A stretch of 33,584 bases of DNA from JAGMCF01 sp964398885 (GTDB lineage: Bacteria > Cloacimonadota > Cloacimonadia > JGIOTU-2): assembly GCA_964398885.1 (NCBI GenBank), contig CAYNOU010000022.1:1-33584 (forward strand). The letters are read 5' to 3'. Position 1 is the stretch's first letter. Each line of letters starts with the position of its first letter. Of this stretch, positions 1-8,100 are shown one piece after another. Under the pieces are notes generated by a model, which did not search any database, was not told where the DNA came from, and was given only the letters and a program-made list of their open reading frames with translations. A program made the position numbers and the translations under genes.

Positions 1-328
1 TCACCCTTCGTCCCGATTAAATCGGGACTACGGAGAACGGGTATATCGGGATAATAGTGTTTTAATAAACAGTCCCCGCGTACGCGGGGATCAAATCCTG
101 CCCGTCTTGGCTCGGCACCAAGCCGAGACAGGTTAGAACAATTGGAATCTGTGCATTCTATCCCTCAATTTTCATTCTCCTTTCAGGCTCGGCGCCTATG
201 TCTCGGCTTCCGATATATCGGAAGACAGGCAGACGGGTGTATCCCGTCCCCGATCTAATCGGGGATTTGGGACATGAATTTTTCATATAATTCAAAAAAA
301 ATCTTATATTTTATCTCATTTCTTAGTT
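1..328. repeat. Palindrome cluster downstream of the aminotransferase gene
   Basis: No credible gene is seen here. The stretch is packed with short palindromes. GTCCCGATTAAATCGGGAC lies at 10-28, with 9-bp arms. TCCCCGCGTACGCGGGGA at 73-90 is a perfect 18-bp palindrome. GTCTTGGCT at 104-112 pairs with AGCCGAGAC at 121-129. CTTCCGATATATCGGAAG at 207-224 is a perfect 18-bp palindrome. TCCCCGAT at 247-254 pairs with ATCGGGGA at 258-265. Related sequences recur at 4636-4688, in sprA (5414-5447), in the GT2 gene (17415-17432) and at 28356-28369, so these are dispersed elements and not only local terminators. Several could still stop transcripts. Confidence 0.75.
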
Positions 329-1522
329 TTATAATAAATTTTTCAAGCCATTTGCAAATCGCTTTACTCCTTCTTTTATATTATCAAAGGAGTTTGCATA
401 GGAAAAGCGGACATAATTATCCACACCAAAGGCAGAACCTGGCACTATTGCAATATGATAATCTTTTAGTAAATATTGGCATAAATCTACAGAATTTTTT
501 ATTTGGGAATTATTGAGATAATAAGAAATATTTGGCATTGCATAAAATGCCCCTTTTGGCATAATACATTTAATATGCGGAATTTGATTTAGTTCATTCA
601 CTAAATAATTTCTTCGTTTTTCAAATGTTTTTCTCATCATTTCAATACTTCCATCATTTTCTAATAGAGCAGTAACAGCAGCTTTTTGAGTTATAGAATT
701 AACGCAGGAAGTAATATGGCTCTGTATACGACTTGCTCGCTTAATAATTTCTGTGGGACCCGCTGCATAACCAAGTCTCCAGCCTGTCATTGCATAAGCT
801 TTTGAAATTCCATTTATCACAACAGTAATTTTAAAAATTTCATCAGAAATGGAAGCTATTGAAACATGCTGTGCCCCATCATAAATAAGCTTCTCATAGA
901 TTTCATCAGAAATTATTAGAATATTATACTTAAGACAAACTTCAGCAATTTTTTTTAACTCCTTTTTATTATAAACCGTACCGGTCGGATTGTTGGGAGA
1001 GTTTAAAATAAGGGCTTTAGGATTGCTGAGAGAAAGTATTGTTTCTTCAAGCTGTTGTGCATTTATTTTAAAATCACAGGACATATTTGTATGCAAAAGA
1101 ATGGGAAAGGCATCAACCATTTCTACCTGAGAAGTGTAGCTTACCCAGTATGGGCATGGGATTAAAACCTCATCTCTTGGGTCACAAACAGCCATTAAGA
1201 TAAATACGATTGCAGCCTTAGCTCCAGGTGAAACCAGAATATCTTCTGGGTCGTAATTCAGATTATTATCTTTCTTGAATTTTGTAGAAATTGCTTCTCT
1301 CAATTCAAAAATTCCGGCAGAGGCTGTGTATCTTGTAAAATTATCATCTATTGCTTTTTTTGCTGATTCTTTGATATAATCTGGAGTATTGAAATCAGGT
1401 TCTCCTACACCAAAATTTATTACATCAATTCCATTAGCCTGCATCTTCTTTGCTAAAGAAGAAACTGTTAATGTTGGTGAAGGATTAATCGCTTTTGCTC
1501 TATGAGAGATTTGGATTGACAT
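329..1522 (-). CDS. aspC: Pyridoxal-phosphate aspartate-type aminotransferase (class I)
   Basis: A 397-residue fold-type I aminotransferase, a normal length for the family. It would transfer an amino group between aspartate (or a related amino acid) and 2-oxoglutarate in the cytoplasm. Visible motifs are SPNNPTG (about 175-181), SDEIYEK (about 205-211), the pyridoxal-phosphate lysine K241 in NGISKAYAMTGWRLGY, and the C-terminal carboxylate-binding arginine in NYVRFSYAN. The sequence is closest in style to the AspB/Thermus AspC subgroup. The ATG at 1522 is preceded by GGAG at a good distance. It is the last gene of the dtd-glyS-aminotransferase series and is separated from glyS by a 9-bp tandem repeat and an assembly gap. 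Substrate specificity within class I cannot be read from motifs alone. Confidence 0.92.
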   Translation of the reverse strand: MSIQISHRAKAINPSPTLTVSSLAKKMQANGIDVINFGVGEPDFNTPDYIKESAKKAIDDNFTRYTASAGIFELREAISTKFKKDNNLNYDPEDILVSPGAKAAIVFILMAVCDPRDEVLIPCPYWVSYTSQVEMVDAFPILLHTNMSCDFKINAQQLEETILSLSNPKALILNSPNNPTGTVYNKKELKKIAEVCLKYNILIISDEIYEKLIYDGAQHVSIASISDEIFKITVVINGISKAYAMTGWRLGYAAGPTEIIKRASRIQSHITSCVNSITQKAAVTALLENDGSIEMMRKTFEKRRNYLVNELNQIPHIKCIMPKGAFYAMPNISYYLNNSQIKNSVDLCQYLLKDYHIAIVPGSAFGVDNYVRFSYANSFDNIKEGVKRFANGLKNLL

Positions 1523-1535
1523 TTTTATTCTCCAT

Positions 1536-1721
1536 AATTAGTTGAATCAATTCAACCAGTTCAACCAGTTCAACCAGTTCAACNNNNNNNNNNNNNNNNN
1601 NNNNNNNNNNNNNNNNNNNNNNNNNNNNNNNNNNNNNNNNNNNNNNNNNNNNNNNNNNNNNNNNNNNNNNNNNNNNNNNNNNNTTCAACCAGTTCAACCA
1701 GTTCAACCAGTTCAACTAATT
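1536..1721. repeat. 9-bp tandem repeat interrupted by an assembly gap
   Basis: The unit TTCAACCAG occurs three times plus a partial copy at 1551-1583, and again three times plus a partial copy at 1684-1716. Between them are exactly 100 N, a conventional placeholder, so the true copy number is unknown. The array is bounded by an 11-bp perfect inverted repeat: AATTAGTTGAA at 1536-1546 and TTCAACTAATT at 1711-1721. It fills the space between glyS and the aminotransferase gene. Open frames through it (Leu-Val-Glu or Asn-Gln-Phe repeats) are by-products of the 9-bp period. Confidence 0.9.
1584..1683. other. Assembly gap (100 N)
   Basis: A run of exactly 100 N lies inside the 9-bp tandem repeat. 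The repeat is the likely reason the assembler could not close it. The real gap length is unknown. Confidence 0.99.
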
Positions 1722-3804
1722 AAATTTCATAAACTATTTTTGACAAATCTGCAGTTTTTAAGAAATTTTTATTAATCATCCTTAACAGAGCCATCCTATT
1801 TTCTCGTATTTTTTTATCTTCAACCATTACCATAACATTATCAAAAAAGGCATCAATGTCATCTTTCAGCAAAACTAATAGATCAAGACTCTTTTGATAG
1901 TTTTTTTCAGCAACACTTCTTTCATACTCAGGAGCTATCTGCATTACCTTTTGATAGAGTTTCTTTTCTTCCTTTTCTTGAAACAGTTTTACATCCAATT
2001 CTGCTTCATATTCGGAATCTGATAGTATATTAGACACCCGTTTAAATCCAATAATAAGGTTACGAAAATCTTTATGAGACTTGAATTTCTGAAGTATTCT
2101 TGTCTTATTAAATCTATCAGGAATAATCATAGGGCCAATTCCTCCTGTTGCACCTATCACATCATGTTCAAATTTGTCATATTCTAATTGTTTTTCAGTT
2201 GCCTGATTGAAGAAAAGCTCTAATTTAGATTGTGTTGCATTAATATCTATTCTTTTAATTGATATAAATGATTGCAAACTTTTATTAATTAGAGTATTAA
2301 GAGGAATAGATAAATTGTTCGTTTTTAAAATTTTTATGATGCCGTTTCTAGCTCTTCTCAATCCAAGAGGGTCATAAGAACCGGTAGGAATAAGCCCAAT
2401 TGCAAAGCATCCGCAAATTGTGTCCATTTTATCAACTAAAGATAAGACCGTACCGGTTTGTGTTTCTGGCAGAATATCGTGTTTGTATCTTGGTAGATAT
2501 TGTTCAAAAATTGCTTTTGCTACTTGTTTATCTTCTCCATCATTCAAGGCATATTGCCATCCCATAAAACCTTGCAGTTTTGTATATTCTTTTTCTCCAA
2601 GCATCAAAGTTGTTAAGTCAGTTTTAGAAAGAAGGATGGCTCTGTCTATATTATTAACATCGCAATTAAGCTCTTTAGATAGATATTTTCCAGGTTCTTG
2701 CATTCGCTCAATTTTGTCAAATAGAGTGCCCAACTCTTTTTGGAAAGTTATCTTCTTTAGGTTTTCTACACGGTCTATAAGTTTAGTTTTCTTATCTGTT
2801 TCAAAATAGAATTTTGCATCCGTAAAACGAGCATTTATAACTCTTTCGTAACCGTATCTGACCTTATCAATAGTTTTTGGGTTGCTGTTGCAGAGACAGA
2901 TAAAATACGGAATCAGTTTCCCTTTTCCATTTGAAACAGAAAAGCATCTTTTGATTTCAGAGAGAGTTGTAATAAGCACTTCATGCGGAAGTTTTAGAAA
3001 ACTTTCATCAAATCTTCCCAAAATTGGGGAAGGAAATTCCACCAGATCTGTTACAGTTTCAATCAGTTGAAAATCTTTTACTGGAACTCCGCTGCTTTTA
3101 TTTGCGGTTTCATCTAATTGTTTTATAATTAGTTTTTTTCTCTCTTCTCTATCCGAAATTACGAAATGTTTTTCTAATTCAGGTTGATAATCATCAATAT
3201 TTTTAATTTCAATTTTATTGTGTATCTTTTCAAATCTATTTCCAAATGTAAAACGACTGCTTTTTACATCGCCAATTTGGACATCAAGAATATTGTTATT
3301 ATATAATGCAACAATCCAGCGGATAGGTCTTGCAAAAGATATACCATTTTCCTGCCATCGCACTGTCTTAGGAAATGGAATCTTACTAATTATATTAATA
3401 GATATTTGTTTCAGGATTTCAGTTGTTGCTTTTCCTTTAACTACTTTTATTGAAGTTAGGTATTTGCCCCTTTTTAGTTTTTTTATAACAATATTTTTTT
3501 CTAAAAGTCCTTGTTTTCCTAAGAATCCCAGACCAACTTTATTCAGATTTTCATCAGAATCATAAGCAATCTTTTTGGGCGGTCCAATTATTTCCTTCTC
3601 AATGTTTTTCTGGCATACAGGCAGTCCATTTATTATTAAAGCTAATCTTCTTGGTGTTGAATATTTTTCAATACTTTCAAATCCTATCCTATGATTATGA
3701 AGCTGGTTATCAAAGTAATTAGTTATAAACTCAATTGCTGGTTGGATATAAGAAGTTGGTAATTCTTCTACGCCGATTTCAAAAAGATATCTATTTTTAT
3801 TCAT
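1720..3804 (-). CDS. glyS: Glycyl-tRNA synthetase beta subunit
   Basis: This is the beta chain of the bacterial alpha2-beta2 glycyl-tRNA synthetase, which charges tRNA-Gly in the cytoplasm. The 694-residue length is typical. The N-terminus FEIGVEELPTSYI is a hallmark of the family, as are the central KTDLTTLMLGEKEYTKLQGF stretch and QTGTVLSLVDKMDTI. The conserved GSYDPLGLRRARNGI segment and a C-terminal helical DALR-like anticodon domain follow. The frame stays open upstream to 3915, but those 37 extra residues are encoded by a dispersed repeat. The ATG at 3804 matches the family start and has an AAGGAAA-type site upstream, so I chose it. The alpha-subunit gene glyQ, which is often adjacent, is not in this window. 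The stop codon lies at the edge of the tandem repeat. Confidence 0.95.
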   Translation of the reverse strand: MNKNRYLFEIGVEELPTSYIQPAIEFITNYFDNQLHNHRIGFESIEKYSTPRRLALIINGLPVCQKNIEKEIIGPPKKIAYDSDENLNKVGLGFLGKQGLLEKNIVIKKLKRGKYLTSIKVVKGKATTEILKQISINIISKIPFPKTVRWQENGISFARPIRWIVALYNNNILDVQIGDVKSSRFTFGNRFEKIHNKIEIKNIDDYQPELEKHFVISDREERKKLIIKQLDETANKSSGVPVKDFQLIETVTDLVEFPSPILGRFDESFLKLPHEVLITTLSEIKRCFSVSNGKGKLIPYFICLCNSNPKTIDKVRYGYERVINARFTDAKFYFETDKKTKLIDRVENLKKITFQKELGTLFDKIERMQEPGKYLSKELNCDVNNIDRAILLSKTDLTTLMLGEKEYTKLQGFMGWQYALNDGEDKQVAKAIFEQYLPRYKHDILPETQTGTVLSLVDKMDTICGCFAIGLIPTGSYDPLGLRRARNGIIKILKTNNLSIPLNTLINKSLQSFISIKRIDINATQSKLELFFNQATEKQLEYDKFEHDVIGATGGIGPMIIPDRFNKTRILQKFKSHKDFRNLIIGFKRVSNILSDSEYEAELDVKLFQEKEEKKLYQKVMQIAPEYERSVAEKNYQKSLDLLVLLKDDIDAFFDNVMVMVEDKKIRENRMALLRMINKNFLKTADLSKIVYEI

Positions 3805-3861
3805 TAGAGTTGGTAATTTCCTTTTGTATTTTTTGCTGTCAAGATTTTGGCATTTGAAGAT

Positions 3862-3985
3862 AGCCACAGAGGCACAGAGATATGATAATTTAACCACAAA
3901 GACCAAAAAGAGCATAAAGAGGAAAAAATTATTTTTTTTTGTCCTTTGTGGTTAGAAACAATCAACTCTGTGTTCACAGTTGTGA
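3862..3985. repeat. Palindromic element of the CCACAAAG family
   Basis: TAACCACAAAG at 3891-3901 and CTTTGTGGTTA at 3944-3954 form a perfect 11-bp inverted repeat. The outer flanks, CCACAGAGGCACAGAG on the left and CTCTGTGTTCACAG on the right, are imperfectly complementary. Related copies lie at 13873-14006, inside the YfhO gene (19470-19586) and, as a half copy, at 26933-26957. Here it sits between dtd and glyS and adds a false open N-terminal extension to glyS. Confidence 0.8.
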
Positions 3986-3986
3986 T

Positions 3987-4454
3987 TTACCTTTCCAGCA
4001 TAAATGTTGCAGGCCCTAAATTCACTAATTCAACTTCCATTAAGGCGCCAAAAATTCCCAACTTTGGCTTAATACCATTTTTCGTTAGTTCTTCAGCAAA
4101 TTCTTGGTATAATTTTTCTGCAACCTCTGGTTTTGCAGAATCAGTGAAACTGGGGCGATTACCTTTTTTGCAATTAGCACACAAAGTAAACTGGGAAACG
4201 AGTAATATTTCACCTTGAATATCTTTCACGCTTAGATTCATCTTGCCATTCTCATCTTCCCCGCCTTCAGAAGTTCTACGGCGGGCAGAGAAAATACGAA
4301 GATTTACGCATTTTTTTGCTAAATATTCAATTTGAACAATACTGTCATTACTTGCAATACCAAGAAAAATCAGCAATCCTTTTCCAATTTTAGAGATTAG
4401 TTTTCCCTCAATAGTAACTGATGCACTCTTAACTCTTTGTATTAGAATTTTCAT
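3987..4454 (-). CDS. dtd: D-aminoacyl-tRNA deacylase
   Basis: Dtd removes D-amino acids (and glycine) mis-attached to tRNA, so it proofreads translation in the cytoplasm. The protein has 155 residues against about 145 for the family. Motifs include the N-terminal QRVKSASVTIEG, GKGLLIFLGI, the catalytic-site SQFTL, KGNRPSF and the C-terminal GPAT in place of the usual GPVT. Ten extra residues, SARRRTSEGG (56-65), interrupt the normally direct run from LRIF to the acidic ENGKMNLSV segment. They are encoded by a GC-rich palindrome at about 4260-4285, so a repeat seems to have inserted in frame in a surface loop. It is probably the first gene of the operon with glyS and the aminotransferase, driven by the promoter at 4496-4523. 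Pairing with glyS makes sense because Dtd also clears Gly-tRNA mischarging. Confidence 0.94.
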   Translation of the reverse strand: MKILIQRVKSASVTIEGKLISKIGKGLLIFLGIASNDSIVQIEYLAKKCVNLRIFSARRRTSEGGEDENGKMNLSVKDIQGEILLVSQFTLCANCKKGNRPSFTDSAKPEVAEKLYQEFAEELTKNGIKPKLGIFGALMEVELVNLGPATFMLER

Positions 4455-4495
4455 TATTTTTTATAATTTTTTTTGCCTTTCTTATTAGTTATGAA

Positions 4496-4523
4496 TTTAT
4501 AAAGAGATTTTAATTTTTGTCAA
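4496..4523 (-). promoter_or_regulatory. Sigma-70-type promoter for dtd-glyS-aminotransferase
   Basis: Read on the minus strand, TTGACA (4523-4518) and TATAAA (4501-4496) are separated by 16 bp. The predicted start is about 35 nt before the dtd ATG at 4454. It is back-to-back with the plus-strand promoter at 4543-4571. Confidence 0.65.
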
Positions 4524-4542
4524 CTTTATGTAATAATATTTC

Positions 4543-4571
4543 TTGACTATTTTTTTTACAAAGAATATTAA
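4543..4571 (+). promoter_or_regulatory. Sigma-70-type promoter facing sprA
   Basis: TTGACT (4543-4548) and TATTAA (4566-4571) have an ideal 17-bp spacer. Nothing but sprA lies downstream on this strand, which gives a leader of roughly 540 nt containing two palindromic elements. A closer sprA promoter cannot be excluded in this AT-rich region. Confidence 0.5.
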
Positions 4572-4635
4572 AGTATCATTATAATATAATATTTAGTGCA
4601 GATAAATATGCTTTAAGTTGTGGATTGTATTTCGT

Positions 4636-4688
4636 ATCCGTCTGCCCGTCTTGGCTCGCCAAGCCGAGACAGAGGCGCCGAGACGGAT
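4636..4688. repeat. Palindromic element with ATCCGTCT ends
   Basis: The outer 8-bp inverted repeat is ATCCGTCT (4636-4643) and AGACGGAT (4681-4688). An inner hairpin pairs GTCTTGGCT with AGCCGAGAC. The inner arms are identical to those at 104-129, so this is a second copy of a dispersed family. It lies in the long leader of sprA. Confidence 0.75.
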
Positions 4689-4770
4689 ATTTTTAATAGA
4701 TATCTCTCAAAATAATATTCTGATTATATCCTGGTATTAGTAAGTACTATTGATGGATTTAAATAAAATA

Positions 4771-4849
4771 ACTCAAGTTTCGCAGATGGCAGACGGAACA
4801 GAGTTCCGTGTTACAGAGGGAATAGAGTTCCCAAGTGCGAAACTTGAGT
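4771..4849. mobile_element. MITE-like 79-bp element with 14-bp perfect terminal inverted repeats
   Basis: ACTCAAGTTTCGCA (4771-4784) is the exact reverse complement of TGCGAAACTTGAGT (4836-4849). Inside are two small hairpins, GGAACAGAGTTCC and GGGAATAGAGTTCCC. Directly flanking is a 6-bp direct repeat, AAAATA at 4765-4770 and 4850-4855, consistent with a target-site duplication, although the surrounding DNA is AT-rich. It is too short to encode a transposase, so it would have been moved in trans. Confidence 0.65.
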
Positions 4850-4909
4850 AAAATAATAAAAGAAAAATTATGATTTTGAGTAAATGGAAACTTTCCAGAT
4901 TGTGATAGT

Positions 4910-5047
4910 GTGGATTATTCTATTGAATGTAATAGTATGAAATTTATAGATAATAAAGAAAAATTTGACTTTATAATTACAAATTTTATAAATAACAACA
5001 AATTAAAAAAAGAGACCGCCTATATTAATTTGATACTATCAAAGTAA
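4910..5047 (+). pseudogene. Possible small ORF or gene remnant upstream of sprA
   Basis: A short frame with coding-like composition runs to a stop at 5045-5047. It can be read from a GTG at 4910 (45 residues) or an ATG at 4937 (36 residues, starting MKFIDNKEKFDFI). The frame stays open to a TGA a few codons further upstream without a better start. I do not recognise the product. No Shine-Dalgarno site is clear. It may be a remnant of a larger gene or chance. Confidence 0.2.
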
Positions 5048-5077
5048 TATTTAACTTAAATATTCTATCTTAATTGG

Positions 5078-5096
5078 TAATCCTATATCAGGATTA
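5078..5096 (+). promoter_or_regulatory. Hairpin in the sprA leader
   Basis: TAATCCT (5078-5084) and AGGATTA (5090-5096) form a 7-bp stem with a 5-nt loop, ending 21 nt before the sprA ATG and followed by TATTTTATC. It could affect translation or act as a weak attenuator. No ribosome-binding site is visible between it and the start codon. Confidence 0.3.
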
Positions 5097-5117
5097 TATT
5101 TTATCAATATATAATAA

Positions 5118-8100
5118 ATGAAAGAGAAAATTAGAGTATCATTTGCAGCAACTTATTTTATACTTCTTGCTTTTTTGATAATAATATTTCTTAAGCAAGT
5201 TAAAGCCCAAACCATAACTACACCTAATAATACGAAAGAAAAGGTTGAAATTCAGAATGTTGAAAACTTACAAAAGAATGAAAATGATACTCTTAAAATT
5301 AAGCAAGACTCGTTAAACATTCAAGATAACATCATTCATGAAGATTCACTACATATAACTTCAATTGATAGTATTATATCTGATACAGTTTCCGCAGAAT
5401 TTATATCTTCAGTCTCCCCGATTTCATCGGGAAGCATAGACGGGGAGGAAAATTATACAACCACCATTGACACCTCCTATTCTTACTTTATTCCCAGTTT
5501 GTTTAAAAAGAAGCTTTCACATAATTGTATAAATTACGATGACAGTAATGCAGTCTTCACTTATTTATATCATAAAGAATTTCCTCCTTATATTATTGAT
5601 TATCATTTTTTGATAGATAGATTATATTCTTTTTCTGAAGAAATAGATATGGTGGAGAATAATGCCTTGATAAATATCAGATTTGGTAAGGCAGAGATTA
5701 TTCCATCTTTTTCTGTACCTTTAGAAAAATTTTGGGAGCTAAAGCTCTGGAAGAAATTTCAAGAAAGTTTTTATAATGAGCTTTTACAATCTAACTTAGG
5801 AGGGGAACGAACAAGAGAATTAGAAGGCATAATTCCGGATATTGAATTTCCTAAGATAAAGATGCCAGGGGCAATGCGAAGATTTTTTGGCGATAATATT
5901 GGCAGACTCAGAGTAACTGGTTCACAAAAAATTACTATAGGTGGCACAAAAACAACCAATAAGCCCAGGCTTGACACTGAAAGCACGCGCAGGAGCATTT
6001 TACCAGACCTAGCAATGAAACAAGACCTGAATTTAGGAATAAACGGGACTATTGGTGATAAAATTAAAGTTGATGTTAAACAAACATCTGAGGAATCTAT
6101 TTTTAAGAAGAACAAGATAGGTATTAAGTATGAAGGCGATGAAGATGACCCAATAAAATTAATTGAAGGTGGAGATACACGTCTCTCACTTTCTGGTTCA
6201 CATTTTATTAGTTATTCTGCATCATCAGAAGACCTGTTTGGATTAAAAGGAAATTTTGAATTTGGTAAATTAAAACTTACAACCATAATTGGCCAGCAAG
6301 AAGGAGAACAAGCTTCTGCAACTGCTACGGGCACTTCAATGGAGGATTTAACTGAATACAGAGATATGGATTTTGCACGAAATAAGTATTTTTTCATTGG
6401 AAACCCTGATCCTGATGATCCAAATACAATATTTCATAAGACTGAGGATGGAAAATTAATTCCAATTGATAGTTTAATGCCTAAGGAAGGCACAGAGATT
6501 AGAATATTTGTGGATGATAGGAAACTTGATCCAACTGACATTACTGGTTATTCTATTGATGGTGAAAATCATGATGTCCAATATAAATTTCAGGAATATT
6601 TATTTAGCACAGATGATTTTTTTATAGATTATATAAATTCTCCACATATAATAGAGTTTTATAAGTTTATAGGAAACAACTATGTTATTGGTTTAATATA
6701 TGAAGATAGAGCAGGAAACACTTATGGTGAATACGGTGACACCATAAAAGTTAAATTAATAAAGGGAGATTATACTGATGAAACAGATACGGATTTGGCT
6801 CAAGGTGCTGCATTTTGGAAATATCAGTTAAAGAATATCTATTCTCTTGGAGGTAAAAATATTCAAAGTCAAGGATTTGAGGTAAAAATCTATAGATATA
6901 TCAATGGAGAACAAGTAGAAGGGATTATTGATACAACCACCTCATCATATATTCCTTTTGTTAAAATTCTTAATTTAGATGAAAATAAGGATGGTAAGGT
7001 TGATGTAAATGATGAAACAGTAGATTTAGAAAAGGGGGTGATAACATTTCCAATGCCTGAGCCATTCAGGTCAATGTGGTTTGCAGAATATGATTCAATT
7101 TGGTTTGATATGTATCATCAACATCTTGGCAATGATATAATATATGAAAAGCTAAGTCCTGATCCCGAAGATTATAATCCGTTTTATATTAGTGTAGAAA
7201 TGAAAAGAACTGCTGGTGAGATTAATCTTGGACAAATAAATATTATCAAGAATAGTGAGAAGGTATATATTGATGGTGACTTGAAAGAACGGAATACAGA
7301 TTATACAATTGATTATATGAGTGGTACAGTTAGATTATTAGGGGATGCTGCTCTTGACCCCAATGTGCCTGTAAGAGTAAATTTTGAATATGAACCCCTT
7401 TTTGCTTTAGATAAAAAGAATATGTTTGGTGTGCGTGCTGACTATGAATTTAATAAGAATGCAGCCCTTGGTGCTACAATTATGTATGAAGCTGGCTCAG
7501 TTAAAGATGAAAGACCAAAAGTTGGAAATGAGCCGAAAAAAATCCTAGTTGGTGATATTGATGGAAAATTCTCTATGGATTTGCCTTTTATTACTAATTT
7601 AGTTGATATGATACCTTTAATCAAGACACAAGAAAAATCTACATTCTCACTCTCTGGGGAAGTTGCGATGAATATTCCAAATCCAAATGCAACAGATAAA
7701 AAAGAAGCATATATAGATGATATGGAAGGAGTTATTGAGGCATATCCATTAGGCACAGGACGTACTGATTGGACATTTGCCAGTTTCCCAGTTGGCATTG
7801 TTGATACTCTAAATATTGTTGATACATTAAATAAATCATTAAGAGGAAATATTAAATGGTATAATCCTTACCATAAATTTCAGGCTAAAGATATTTATCA
7901 AGATTTAACAGAACGTGAGGGTGGAGAATATGTGTCTGTTCTTGAATGCAAATTAACTCCTGGCGAGAATCAACAGCAATACTGGAGTGGAATTATGAAA
8001 GCATTTGGTACCGCATCCGTAGATTTTTCAAAAAAGAAATTTCTTGAAATTACAATGCGGTCAGATGAAAACCCTGGAGACTCTCTTTTTATAGATTTAG

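Noticed and set aside
1551..1716. A possible CRISPR array.
   Set aside because: The unit is only 9 bp, directly tandem, with no spacers and no cas genes in the window.
1500..1775. Open frames through the 9-bp repeat on both strands (Leu-Val-Glu and Asn-Gln-Phe repeats).
   Set aside because: They are created by a 9-bp period and cross 100 N; there is no ribosome-binding site and no family resemblance.
3805..3915. A 37-residue N-terminal extension of GlyS.
   Set aside because: It is encoded by a dispersed repeat; the family start FEIGVEELP fits the ATG at 3804.
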